Shown here: in pieces, positions 36,479-45,274 of the stretch
Numbering within the stretch: position 1 is the stretch's first letter
How the letters are laid out: every line of letters starts with the position of its first letter
Assembly: GCF_023100945.1 (NCBI RefSeq)
Contig: NZ_CP064689.1
Coordinates: forward strand, 8,662,001-8,726,000
Length of the DNA: 64,000 bases
Direction: 5' to 3'
Origin: Bradyrhizobium sp. 200
Lineage (GTDB): Bacteria > Pseudomonadota > Alphaproteobacteria > Rhizobiales > Xanthobacteraceae
Notes under the pieces: model-generated
The model's input: only the letters and a program-made list of their open reading frames with translations
Databases searched by the model: none
Told to the model about the DNA's origin: nothing
Made by a program: the position numbers and the translations under genes

Positions 36479-37407
36479 GTCGCGCTCCTCTTGGCCGAGG
36501 CTGATGCCGCCGGGCGGGTCACCAGATAAATGCCGAGCGCCACCGGGACGATGCCGAGCAGATCGCGAAACTCGACATGTTCGCCGAGCACGAGGAAGGC
36601 GAACAGCATGCCGAGCGGCGGCATCAGGAAATGATAGGCACTTGCAGCGGTCGCGCCACACACTTTCAGGAGATGAAACCAGAGCAGATACGCAAGGATC
36701 GAGCCGCCGAGCACGAGGAACGCGAACGCGCCAAGCAGGCGTGTGCTGGGCACGATGTCGCCGACATCGGACAGCGTGAACGCAAACGGCAGCAGCACGA
36801 TGCCGGCTGAGAGATTCTGCACGCCGTTGCCGACCCAGAGGCTACCCTTCGGCGCCAGCACCTTGAACAGGATGGTGCCGAGCACGATGGAAGCCAATGA
36901 CGCCAGCGTGAACAGGATGCCGTGCCAGTCATCCGTACCGACCGACATGCGGTGCCAGACGATGAAGCCGACGCCGGCGATGCCGAGCAAGAGCCCCATC
37001 ACCTTGCGCCAGGTCAGTGCCTCGCCGAGAAAGGCCGCCGCAAGCACCGCGGTGAACACCGGATTGGCGCTGACGATCAGGCCACCAAGGCCGGCCGACA
37101 CCGTCTGCAAACCGGTGTAGCCGAGGCCGAGATAAAGCGCGTTGTTGGCGATGCCGAGGATCGCGAAAATGGCTGCATCGCGCCAGGTGAGCGAGGACCA
37201 TGCCTCACCGCGCAGCGCGGTAATGCCGAGGATCAGGACGCCGGCCAGCGAGAACCGCGCGGCAAGCAGGATCAGCGGCGGACAGTCGGTGACGCCGATC
37301 TTGCCAGCGACGAAGGCGAAGCTCCAGAGCAGGCAGAACAGCGCGATATAGAGCGGGAGCGTATTGAAGCCGGCGCGGGGAACCGCGATCGAGGGGGCGA
37401 GTGACAT
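36475..37407 (-). CDS. EamA/DMT-family permease
   Basis: A 310-residue transporter with ten membrane helices in two EamA repeats (first around LLWSFAFVAGKIGVTDCPPL, second around LASIVLGTILFKVLAPKG). The family exports metabolites such as amino acids or their derivatives. ATG 37407 is chosen for AGGAGA upstream; the open frame extends to 37476. It is coupled to the MBL hydrolase and divergent from a LysR regulator, which probably controls both. Confidence 0.88.
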   Translation of the reverse strand: MSLAPSIAVPRAGFNTLPLYIALFCLLWSFAFVAGKIGVTDCPPLILLAARFSLAGVLILGITALRGEAWSSLTWRDAAIFAILGIANNALYLGLGYTGLQTVSAGLGGLIVSANPVFTAVLAAAFLGEALTWRKVMGLLLGIAGVGFIVWHRMSVGTDDWHGILFTLASLASIVLGTILFKVLAPKGSLWVGNGVQNLSAGIVLLPFAFTLSDVGDIVPSTRLLGAFAFLVLGGSILAYLLWFHLLKVCGATAASAYHFLMPPLGMLFAFLVLGEHVEFRDLLGIVPVALGIYLVTRPAASASAKRSAT

Positions 37408-37448
37408 GGGAAGTCTCCTTTCCCAATCAGGTAGGCCCTCGCCTTGAT

Positions 37449-37493
37449 ATTTGGAAATTAAATGATAAACTGACATCCAGTGGATTTATAAAT
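37449..37493. promoter_or_regulatory. AT-rich LysR-type control region
   Basis: Two dyads, ATTT-N7-AAAT at 37449-37463 and ATTTATAAAT at 37484-37493, sit in an AT-rich island between the divergent LysR and EamA genes. Spacing of about 33 bp between centres suits the recognition and activation sites of a LysR regulator. Confidence 0.4.
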
Positions 37494-37504
37494 GGAGCAT
37501 TGCC

Positions 37505-38368
37505 ATGCTCGATCTGGAGCTCTTGCGCAGTTTCGTTTCCGTCGTCGATGCCGGCGGCTTCACCCGCGCCGGCGAACGCGTCCACCGCACGCAATCGACC
37601 GTCAGCCAGCAGATCAAGCGGCTGGAAGACGATTTCGGCCAGCCGCTGCTCAACCGCAACGGCAAGGATGTGACGCCGACGGAAGCCGGCGAGCGGCTGT
37701 TGTCCTATGCACGGCGGCTGCTGGCGCTTGCCGAAGAAGCCCGCGACGTGGTGGCGCGCCCCGAGAGCGAGGGCGCGGTGCGGCTCGGCGTGCCCGAAGA
37801 TTTCGCCGCCTATCGCCTGACGAAACTGCTGGCGGCATTCTCGCGCTCGCATCCCGGCCTGCGGCTTGACGTCCGCGCCGACCAGAGCGCCAACCTAAAG
37901 CGGGAGCTGGAGCGCGGCGAACTCGATCTCGCATTGTTCAAGCGTGCCGCGGGGGAAAAGGGCGGCATCGCGGTGTGGCCGGAACGCGTGCACTGGGTCA
38001 CCAGCAAAAGCCATCCGCGCGATACCCGCACCGGCTCGGTGCCGCTGATCGGCTTTCCCACCGGCTGCCTCTATCGCGCGGGCGCGATTCACGCGCTGGA
38101 AAGCGCCGGGCGCAACTGGCACATGGCTTATACCTCTTCCAACCTCTCAGGCATCCAGGCCGCAGTGGCTGCCGGCATGGGCCTCAGCATCTTGTCCGAG
38201 ATGGCGATCCAGGCCGACCATCGCGTGCTGACCGCAAGGGATGGATTCGCACCGATCGACCGGACCGAAGTGGCATTGGTGCCGGCCCCCGATGCCAGCC
38301 CCGCGACATTGCGGCTGGCGGATCGGCTGGCCGAGTTCTGCAGCACAGTGCAGGCGAAGGCGGCGTGA
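37505..38368 (+). CDS. LysR-family transcriptional regulator
   Basis: A 287-residue regulator with the N-terminal helix-turn-helix (ELLRSFVSVVDAGGFTRAGE, HRTQSTVSQQIKRLED) and a periplasmic-binding-like effector domain from about residue 92 (VRLGVPEDFAAYRLTKLL). ATG 37505 has GGAG upstream. It is divergent from the EamA-MBL operon. The effector is unknown; exporters of this arrangement are often induced by the metabolite they export. Confidence 0.93.
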   Translation: MLDLELLRSFVSVVDAGGFTRAGERVHRTQSTVSQQIKRLEDDFGQPLLNRNGKDVTPTEAGERLLSYARRLLALAEEARDVVARPESEGAVRLGVPEDFAAYRLTKLLAAFSRSHPGLRLDVRADQSANLKRELERGELDLALFKRAAGEKGGIAVWPERVHWVTSKSHPRDTRTGSVPLIGFPTGCLYRAGAIHALESAGRNWHMAYTSSNLSGIQAAVAAGMGLSILSEMAIQADHRVLTARDGFAPIDRTEVALVPAPDASPATLRLADRLAEFCSTVQAKAA

Positions 38369-38400
38369 TCATACGACTGCAGGGCGCAGGCGCCAATTGC

Positions 38401-39072
38401 TCAATAACAGCGCGAGGCCGCAATCGCGTGCACGCGGTTGTCACCGAGCACATGCGCCATGAAGCCGGGTGCGCCGAAGATTTTCGCGAATGCGACGTCG
38501 CGGATGCTCAAGCCGCCGGTATAGGCGCCGAACGCGGGCATCACGGCGCGCTCGCCGTCGGAAGCAAAGCACCGCCGCTCCATCGATCGTCCCCGGGTCG
38601 CAACGCGCGCCTTGGGATGGAGGTGGCCGGCGATTTCACCCGCCGCCCCTGTCGGCTCATGGCGGAATACAATCGGGCCGATCGCGACTTCACTCGCCAC
38701 CACGCCGCCGAGATCGGACGGCAGGGCGGGATCGTGATTGCCCGAGATCCAGATCCAGTCGCGCCGCGCCTGCATCGCCGCGAGCGCGTCGCGATCGGGC
38801 GCTGACAGCCGCTCATGCGCGGCGCGGTCATGAAAACTGTCGCCGAGCGCAATCACCATGCGCGGGTCGTGCCGCGCGATGACGGCGGCGAGACGGCCGA
38901 GCGTCGCGACGGTGTCATAAGGTGGCAGCAGTACGCCGCGTGTGGCGAAGCTGGAGCCTTTTTCCAAATGCAAATCGGAAACGACGAGCAGGCATTGCTC
39001 CTGCCAGAACAGTGCGCCGGACAGATCGGCAACGAACGTCACGTCTGATATTGTGACCTTCGAGGCGCGCAT
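38401..39072 (-). CDS. pdeM: Ligase-associated DNA damage response endonuclease PdeM
   Basis: A 223-residue calcineurin-like phosphoesterase. Metal motifs are in order: VVSDLHLEKG, ALGDSFHD, SGNHDPALP, and AGHLHPKA, enough to bind two metal ions. PdeM is one of four proteins (helicase, exonuclease, ligase, endonuclease) encoded together in many bacteria and linked to DNA repair. I use ATG 39072 with GGGAGA upstream; GTG 39111 is also possible. It follows the helicase gene on the minus strand. Confidence 0.9.
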   Translation of the reverse strand: MRASKVTISDVTFVADLSGALFWQEQCLLVVSDLHLEKGSSFATRGVLLPPYDTVATLGRLAAVIARHDPRMVIALGDSFHDRAAHERLSAPDRDALAAMQARRDWIWISGNHDPALPSDLGGVVASEVAIGPIVFRHEPTGAAGEIAGHLHPKARVATRGRSMERRCFASDGERAVMPAFGAYTGGLSIRDVAFAKIFGAPGFMAHVLGDNRVHAIAASRCY

Positions 39073-39123
39073 CTGTTGATCGTCTCCCGAAGATTGCGCC
39101 CCTGCCGTCACGTGCCTTCCCGT

Positions 39124-41706
39124 CTATCCCATCGCCTCTTTAACGAGTTCATCGGCGGCTTCCGCCAGCAACTCGTCCCCCGCTTCGCCATAAACTGACT
39201 CGCGGCCGATTTCCAGCATTACGGGCACTGCGAGCGGCGAAACATGTTCGAGTTCCCGATGGGTGATTCGCCCCTGAATGCGCGAGAGCATATCACCCAG
39301 ACGCTTGAGATCGAGCAGGCCGGCGGCGGCGTCCGCGCGCGCTGCGCGGAGCAGCACATGGTCCGCCTGGTGCTTGCGCAGCACATCATACACAAGGTCG
39401 GTCGAGAACAGCACCTGGCGGCGGCTTTTCTCCTCGCCGGTGAAGCGGCGCGGGATCAAGCCCGAGATCAGCGCGCAATTGCGGAAGGTGCGCTTCATCA
39501 GCGCGGATTCCGCAAGCCACGCCTCGAGATCGTCGCCGAGCATGTCCGGCGCAAACAAGGCAGCGAAATCGAGCTTGCCGTGGCGAACCATGAAGGAAAC
39601 GTCGCCGAGCCCCCAGATCGCCAGCGCATATTCATTGGCGACAAAGCCGAGCGGCCGGGCGCGGGCACGCTCCAGCCGGCGCGTCAGCAGCATGCCGAGC
39701 GTCTGGTGCGCGAGACGGCCCTCGAACGGATAGCACACCATGTAATGCTTGCCGCCGCGCGGGAAAGTTTCGATCAGTAGCTCGCGCACGGCTGGAACGC
39801 TGGAAAAATCCCGCTGCAGCAACAGCCAGTCGCGCACCTGTTCCGGCAGCGCGTTCCACTGCCGCCGGTCGTCCAGCAGTTTCCGCACCCGTTCGGCCAG
39901 ATAGGTCGAGAGCGGAAACTTGCCGCCCATGTAGGAAGGCACCTTGGCATCCCTGTCATTGGCGCGTGAGACATAAACCTGGTCCTCGACCAATGCCTCG
40001 TAACGCACGATCTCGCCGCCGAATACAAAAGTGTCGCCGGCGACCAGCCCCTCGATGAAATATTCCTCGATCTCGCCGAGCATCCTGCCGCCGCGGCCAA
40101 TCATGCCGGTGGCGCCGGCGCCGCCACCGCGTCCACGCACCAGCTTCACCTTGAGCATCGCCTCTTCGACGATGGTGCCGACATTGAGGCGATAGCTCTG
40201 CCGCACTTTTGGATTGGCGACGCGCCAGCGCCCCTGCTTGTCCTGCCTGATGCGGGCGAAGCGCTCGTAGGTTTTTAGCGCGTAGCCGCCGGTGGCGACG
40301 AAATCGACCACGTCGTCGAAATCGGTTCGTGTCAACGCTGAGTAAGGCGCCGAGGTCAGCACCTCCGCATAGAGTTCGTCTGATAGAAACGGCTCGCCGC
40401 AGGCACAGCCGAGCACGTGCTGCGCCAGCACGTCGAGCGCGCCGGTGCGCAAGGGCGGCGTATCCTGTGCATTCTCCGCGATCGCATCGATCGCGACGCG
40501 GCACTCCAGCACCTCGAAACGGTTGGCGGGAATGAGTACGGCGCGCGAAGGCTCGTCGAGCCGGTGGTTGGCGCGGCCGATTCTTTGCATCAGGCGCGAA
40601 GCGCCCTTGGGCGCGCCGACATTGACGACGAGATCGATGTCGCCCCAATCGATGCCGAGGTCGAGCGAGGACGTGCAGACCACGCCGCGCAGTTTGCCGG
40701 CCGCCATCGCGTCTTCGACCTTGCGGCGCTGAGCGACGTCGAGCGAGCCGTGATGCAGGGCAATAGCGAGGCCGTCGTCGTTCATGCGCCAGAAATCCTG
40801 GAACAGCATTTCGGCCTGGCTGCGGGTATTGACGAAGATCAGCGTGGTCTTGTTGCGCTTGATCAGCTCATACATTTCGCCGAGCGCATGGCGCGCGGTG
40901 TGGCCGGCCCAGGGCAGGCGCTCCTTGGTGTCGAGCATCTCGACGACGGGTGCCGCCGCGCCGCCGGCCACGACGATATCGGCGGAGATTTCCCTGCCGC
41001 CCTGCTGCGGCACCAGAAAGCGCGCCAGCGATTCCGGCTCGGCCACGGTCGCCGACAGACCGATCGCGCGCATTTCGGGCGCCAGCCGCCACAGCCGCGC
41101 CAGTCCAAGCGACAGCAAATCGCCGCGCTTGGAGGTGACGAGCGCATGCAGTTCGTCGAGCACGATCCGCCTGAGCGAGGAGAACAGGAACGGCGCGTCG
41201 TCCGACGACAACAGCAGCGCCAGTTGCTCGGGGGTGGTGAGCAGGATGTCCGGCGGATAGCGCCGCTGCCGCTGCCGCCGCGACACCGGCGTGTCGCCGG
41301 TGCGGGTCTCGACCTTGATCGGCAGCCCCATCTCGGCGATCGGCGTTTCCAGATTGCGCGCGATGTCGACGGCGAGCGCTTTCAGCGGCGAGATGTAGAG
41401 GGTGTGGAGACCGCCGGTGCGCTTCACGCTGCGGCCGGTGGAGATGAGGTTCTTCTTCTCGCCTCCCCCCTTCGGAACGGCCGGAGACGAAAGCTCCACC
41501 AGCGTCGGCAGAAAGCCAGCCAGCGTCTTGCCGGCGCCGGTCGGCGCGATCAGCAGCGCGGATGCGTCATCGCTGGCTTTTGCGAGCAGCGCGAGCTGGT
41601 GCTCACGCGGCGACCAGCCGCGCGCGGCGAACCAGCGCCGGAAGCGGTCGGGCAGCAACGCAGCCGTTTCGAGCGGCGTGAAAGGCAATGGATCGGGCGA
41701 CGGCAC
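39124..41706 (-). CDS. Ligase-associated DNA damage response DEXH helicase (Lhr-like)
   Basis: An 860-residue superfamily 2 helicase. The Walker A motif is APTGAGKT near residue 54; the Walker B is DELH (VLDELHALV); motif III is SATV and motif VI includes QRIGRANHRL. The C-terminal half holds the winged-helix and DUF4145/Lhr-type domains, as in the Lhr family, which unwinds DNA-RNA or DNA duplexes. GTG 41706 is the apparent start. It forms one unit with pdeM, 51 bp apart. Confidence 0.92.
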   Translation of the reverse strand: MPSPDPLPFTPLETAALLPDRFRRWFAARGWSPREHQLALLAKASDDASALLIAPTGAGKTLAGFLPTLVELSSPAVPKGGGEKKNLISTGRSVKRTGGLHTLYISPLKALAVDIARNLETPIAEMGLPIKVETRTGDTPVSRRQRQRRYPPDILLTTPEQLALLLSSDDAPFLFSSLRRIVLDELHALVTSKRGDLLSLGLARLWRLAPEMRAIGLSATVAEPESLARFLVPQQGGREISADIVVAGGAAAPVVEMLDTKERLPWAGHTARHALGEMYELIKRNKTTLIFVNTRSQAEMLFQDFWRMNDDGLAIALHHGSLDVAQRRKVEDAMAAGKLRGVVCTSSLDLGIDWGDIDLVVNVGAPKGASRLMQRIGRANHRLDEPSRAVLIPANRFEVLECRVAIDAIAENAQDTPPLRTGALDVLAQHVLGCACGEPFLSDELYAEVLTSAPYSALTRTDFDDVVDFVATGGYALKTYERFARIRQDKQGRWRVANPKVRQSYRLNVGTIVEEAMLKVKLVRGRGGGAGATGMIGRGGRMLGEIEEYFIEGLVAGDTFVFGGEIVRYEALVEDQVYVSRANDRDAKVPSYMGGKFPLSTYLAERVRKLLDDRRQWNALPEQVRDWLLLQRDFSSVPAVRELLIETFPRGGKHYMVCYPFEGRLAHQTLGMLLTRRLERARARPLGFVANEYALAIWGLGDVSFMVRHGKLDFAALFAPDMLGDDLEAWLAESALMKRTFRNCALISGLIPRRFTGEEKSRRQVLFSTDLVYDVLRKHQADHVLLRAARADAAAGLLDLKRLGDMLSRIQGRITHRELEHVSPLAVPVMLEIGRESVYGEAGDELLAEAADELVKEAMG

Positions 41707-41752
41707 GGCAAAGAGGTAAGCCGTCGGAGCGGGTTCGTCGAGGTGGCTTGCG

Positions 41753-41833
41753 CGTCATTCCGGGGCGATGCGCAGCATCGAACCCGGAATCTCGAGGTTC
41801 CGGGTTCGCGCTTTCGCGCGCCCCGGAACGACG
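41753..41833. repeat. CGTCATTCCGGGGCG palindrome between helicase and binding-protein genes
   Basis: CGTCATTCCGGGGCG (41753-41767) pairs with CGCCCCGGAACGACG (41819-41833), with one mismatch. Inside are smaller hairpins, GATGCGCAGCATC and CCCGGAATCTCGAGGTTCCGGG (imperfect). It ends 5 bases before the stop codon of the binding-protein gene, so it could also act as its transcript end. A related copy is at 55936-56055. Confidence 0.85.
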
Positions 41834-41837
41834 GCCC

Positions 41838-43067
41838 CTACTCCGTCACCGGCTTGTCGGAGATGTCCCAGTCCTTGCCGTTGAAGATGGAGATGTAGAG
41901 TGTCTTCATCGGCGTATAATCCTCAGGCGTGTAGCTGAAATTCACGCCGTCGAGGAAATAGGGCGAGTGGAAGCCCGCCAGCGTCGTCGCGTGCTTCAGC
42001 ACGTTGGCGCGGGTGAGTTCGTCGCCGCAGCGGCGCAGGATTTCCGCCATGCTCGCGACCTGGCCATAGCCGGCAAAGGCGATGGTGTTATCGGGGTCGA
42101 CGTTGGGGAGATATTTCTTGCGCAGCTCCTCGAACGCCATCACGTCGGGGTCTTTCTCGAAGCGCGGCACGCCGACTTCCTTGGCATAGCGGATCGCGAC
42201 GATACCGTTGCAGTTCTCGAGGCCGGCGGCGCTGAGGATCGAACGTCCTGTCGATCCCGCGGACAGCAGATGCAGCGGCTTCCAGCCGAGCTCCGCCACC
42301 TTGCGAATCGACTGCGACGACGCCTTGCCGGTGGAGATGTTGTAAAACACGTCAGCGCCGGACTTGGAGAGGTTGATGAGCTGCGAATCGACCGTCGGCT
42401 CGGTCAGGTCGTAGCTCTGCTCCATGATCACCTTGGCGGTGCCGCCGGCATCGGCCAGCACCTTCTTGAAGGGGCCGAGGAAGTCACGGCCGAAATCGTC
42501 GTTCTGGTAGAGAATGCCGACCTTGGCGTTCGGATTCGCATTCACGACATGCTTGGCGAGGATGCGCGCTTCGGTCGGATACAGCGGCAGGCCCGCCATG
42601 GTCCATTTGAAGTTCTTGGGATCGTTCCATTTCGACGCGCCGGTGTTGAGCAGGAGCTGCGGCACGCCCTTCGAGTTGAGATATTTGTGCACGGCGGTCT
42701 GCGGCGCGGTGCCGAGCGAGCCGTACAGCGCCAGCACTTCCTCCTGCTCCACGAGCCGCCGCGTCGCCTCGACGCATTTCGGCGCGCTGTAGGCGTCGTC
42801 CATGCTGAAGAATTTCACCTTGCGTCCGTTGATGCCGCCCTTTTCGTTCAGCATCTGGAAGTAGGCCTCGCCGACCCGCCCCAGCACGCCATAGAGCGAG
42901 CCGGGACCGGAATGCGGCACGGTCTGTCCGAGCTTGATTTCGGTGTCGCTGGCGCCCGGATCGTATTTCTTCGCCGCCGCCCAGACTGATGGCGCAGGCA
43001 TTGCGGATGCGAGTGCGGTAGCAAGCACGGTGGCGCCGAATTCGCGGCGCGTTTGTTTGTTCTTCAT
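41838..43067 (-). CDS. ABC transporter substrate-binding protein, LivK type
   Basis: A 409-residue periplasmic binding protein with a twin-arginine signal (TRREFGATVLATALASAM). The mature part begins SDTEIKLGQTVPHSGPGSLY, typical of Peripla_BP_6 proteins that bind branched-chain amino acids or aromatic acids. GGGAG lies 8 bases before ATG 43067; the frame is open to 43178. No permease or ATPase gene is nearby, so it must work with a remote transporter. Confidence 0.9.
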   Translation of the reverse strand: MKNKQTRREFGATVLATALASAMPAPSVWAAAKKYDPGASDTEIKLGQTVPHSGPGSLYGVLGRVGEAYFQMLNEKGGINGRKVKFFSMDDAYSAPKCVEATRRLVEQEEVLALYGSLGTAPQTAVHKYLNSKGVPQLLLNTGASKWNDPKNFKWTMAGLPLYPTEARILAKHVVNANPNAKVGILYQNDDFGRDFLGPFKKVLADAGGTAKVIMEQSYDLTEPTVDSQLINLSKSGADVFYNISTGKASSQSIRKVAELGWKPLHLLSAGSTGRSILSAAGLENCNGIVAIRYAKEVGVPRFEKDPDVMAFEELRKKYLPNVDPDNTIAFAGYGQVASMAEILRRCGDELTRANVLKHATTLAGFHSPYFLDGVNFSYTPEDYTPMKTLYISIFNGKDWDISDKPVTE

Positions 43068-43174
43068 TGTTGTTTCTCCCTTATGGGAGCCTTGATCCGG
43101 CATTCCGGCGTCACTGGCAATAGCTGACATGTCGCACGCAATGCCGCCATTCGGCCATCGCGTAGCGTCTAGAC

Positions 43175-44101
43175 TCAAGTTTTCGCGGCGACGGCAACCA
43201 GGCCCGGAACCGGCGCCTCGTCCTCATTGCGGGCGGAGCGATCTTCCAGCAGGGACAATTCGAGGCCTGCGGATTCGACCTCGGCGCGCACGTAAGCTGC
43301 CGCATGGGCGTAGCGCAGACCCTTGCCGATGACCACGCCCTCGCCATCGTGGGTTTCGGTGGTGAACGCAAGCAGCCCGCCGGAGGCCAGCACGCGAGCG
43401 GCTTCCTTCAGCACAGGTGCGAGATCGGCAACGTACACCATGGCATCCGCCGCGAGAATGAGATCGGCGCTGGCATCCACCCTCGCCCGCAGACCCTGCA
43501 GCATGTCGGCGACTTCGAGCTCGGCGTAGAGGCCCGTGGCGCGGGCCCGCTCGATCATGCGCGGCGACAGGTCGACGCCGATGAAATGATCGACCGACCT
43601 GGCGAAGGCTGACGCCGCTAGCCCGGTGCCACAGCCGAGATCGATCGCGCGCTTGAAAAACGCCGGCTTGCGCACCGCCGATCGCACCGACAGCACGGCC
43701 TTGAACAACAGCGCCGGACCGCGATAGCCGAGATCGCCCACGAGCGACGATTCAAAGCGTGGCGCATATTGGTCGAACAAGGTTTGCACGTAGGCCTGCG
43801 GCATGCCGGCCAATGGTTCGGCGCCGAGCCGCATCAATCGGAGCCCGGCGCCGTGACGGTCATTGGAATCGCTGATCTGGGCCTGCCGAAACGCCGCGAC
43901 TGCCGCGTCATGTTCGCCGAGTTCTTCGCGGATGCCGGCGAGCGTGAACCAGGCCGACGTGAAATTCGGCGCCAGTTCGATCGCCTGCATCAGCAGATCG
44001 GCGGCGGCAGGCAGATCGCCCTTCAATTGCAGGTCGCGGGCAAATTCGAACCGGCGGTCGGCCATCAGGTCGCCGGAAGACAGAAAAAAACGGGCAGGCA
44101 T
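43175..44101 (-). CDS. TPR-containing class I methyltransferase
   Basis: About 308 residues from ATG 44101. The N-terminal part has two TPR-like repeats (RDLQLKGDLPAAADLLMQAI and LGEHDAAVAAFRQAQ). The methyltransferase domain has motif I in AIDLGCGTGLAASAF and acidic motif II in HFIGVDLSPRMIERA. This is the COG4976-like methyltransferase group. The upstream ATG at 44122 lies within a palindromic repeat, so I reject it. The substrate is unknown. Confidence 0.82.
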   Translation of the reverse strand: MPARFFLSSGDLMADRRFEFARDLQLKGDLPAAADLLMQAIELAPNFTSAWFTLAGIREELGEHDAAVAAFRQAQISDSNDRHGAGLRLMRLGAEPLAGMPQAYVQTLFDQYAPRFESSLVGDLGYRGPALLFKAVLSVRSAVRKPAFFKRAIDLGCGTGLAASAFARSVDHFIGVDLSPRMIERARATGLYAELEVADMLQGLRARVDASADLILAADAMVYVADLAPVLKEAARVLASGGLLAFTTETHDGEGVVIGKGLRYAHAAAYVRAEVESAGLELSLLEDRSARNEDEAPVPGLVAVAAKT

Positions 44102-44116
44102 TTCAGTAACCGGTTT

Positions 44117-44201
44117 CGTCATTGCCGGGCTTGCCCCGGCAATCCATCAAAGCAGGGACTTTTCAAAAGATGGATGCGCGGGTCAAGCCCGCGCATGACG
44201 G
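44117..44201. repeat. CGTCATTGCCGGGCTTGCCC palindrome
   Basis: CGTCATTGCCGGGCTTG at 44117 and CAAGCCCGCGCATGACGG ending at 44201 form an imperfect inverted repeat of 85 bp, and CCATC/GATGG pair at the inner edge. The left arm has its own hairpin (GCCGGGCTTGCCCCGGC), the right arm GCGCGGGTCAAGCCCGCGC. It lies between the divergent methyltransferase and exonuclease genes and must hold or adjoin both promoters. Confidence 0.85.
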
Positions 44202-44236
44202 CTAAACATCGCAAGCGGACCGCCTATATAGAAGGC

Positions 44237-45274
44237 ATGCGTCCGCAGGACATCCTGATCCCCGCTCCCGCCGGCCTCTGCTGCAAGCCGGGCGGCTTCC
44301 ACATCGACCCGGTCCGCCCGGTGGATCGGGCCGTGATTACCCACGGCCATTCCGACCATGCCCGATCCGGCCATGGCGCCGTGCTCGCCACGCAGGAAAC
44401 GCTCGACATGATGCGGCTGCGCTATGGCGACAATTTCGCTGCGACCACACAGGCCGTACGTTATGGCGAAGAAATCCGGCTTGGCGACGTCACTATCAAA
44501 TTCCATCCCGCGGGCCACGTCCTCGGCTCGGCGCAGATCGCCGTGACCTGCAAGGACACCTGCATCGTTGCGTCCGGCGACTACAAGGACGCCGCCGACC
44601 CGACGTGCACGCCGTTCGAGGTGGTGCCCTGCGACGTCTTCATCACCGAGGCGACGTTCGGCCTGCCGGTCTTTCGCCATGGCGATGCGGCCGATGAGGT
44701 GAAGAAGCTGCTGGCATCGGTGGCGCTGTTTCCGGAGCGCGCCCATCTGGTCGGGGCCTATTCGCTCGGCAAGGCGCAGCGCGTGATCGCGCTGCTGCGC
44801 GAGGCCGGCTACGACGCGCCGATCTATCTGCACGGCGCGATGGAGGAGATTACGCGCTATTATGAAGGCCGCGGCATCGCGCTCGGCGAACTACGCCCGG
44901 TCAAGGGCGTGAAGAAGGCCGATCTCGCCGGCACCATCGCGCTGGCGCCGCCGTCGGCGACATCAGACATCTGGACGCGGCGTTTCCCCGATCCGGTCAC
45001 GGCATTTGCCTCGGGCTGGATGAGGGTGCGGGCGCGCGCCCGCCAGCGCGGCGTCGAACTGCCGCTGGTGATCTCGGACCACGCCGACTGGGACGGCCTG
45101 ACCGCGACCATCGCAGCCACCGGCGCCGGCGAGATCTGGGTCACCCACGGGCAGGAAGACGCACTGGTGCATTGGTGCAAGTCGCGCGGGCTTGCCGCGC
45201 GGCCGCTCGATCTCGTCGGTTACGGCGACGAGGAAGAGCATGAGGTCATCGCGGCCGGCGAGGCCGAGGCATGA
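44237..45274 (+). CDS. Ligase-associated DNA exonuclease (MBL fold)
   Basis: A 345-residue metallo-beta-lactamase/beta-CASP enzyme. Motifs: ITHGHSDHARSGHG (HxHxDH), FHPAGHVLGSAQI, VASGDYKD, and the beta-CASP end VISDHADWDG. It belongs to the SNM1-related exonuclease family encoded with ATP-dependent DNA ligases. The ATG at 44237 lies after AGAAGG. Its stop overlaps the ligase start by four bases (ATGA), so the two are made together and likely act on the same DNA ends. Confidence 0.93.
   Translation: MRPQDILIPAPAGLCCKPGGFHIDPVRPVDRAVITHGHSDHARSGHGAVLATQETLDMMRLRYGDNFAATTQAVRYGEEIRLGDVTIKFHPAGHVLGSAQIAVTCKDTCIVASGDYKDAADPTCTPFEVVPCDVFITEATFGLPVFRHGDAADEVKKLLASVALFPERAHLVGAYSLGKAQRVIALLREAGYDAPIYLHGAMEEITRYYEGRGIALGELRPVKGVKKADLAGTIALAPPSATSDIWTRRFPDPVTAFASGWMRVRARARQRGVELPLVISDHADWDGLTATIAATGAGEIWVTHGQEDALVHWCKSRGLAARPLDLVGYGDEEEHEVIAAGEAEA

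Noticed and set aside
41838..43067. Part of a complete ABC transporter
   Set aside because: No permease or ATPase genes lie on either side; only the binding protein is present.
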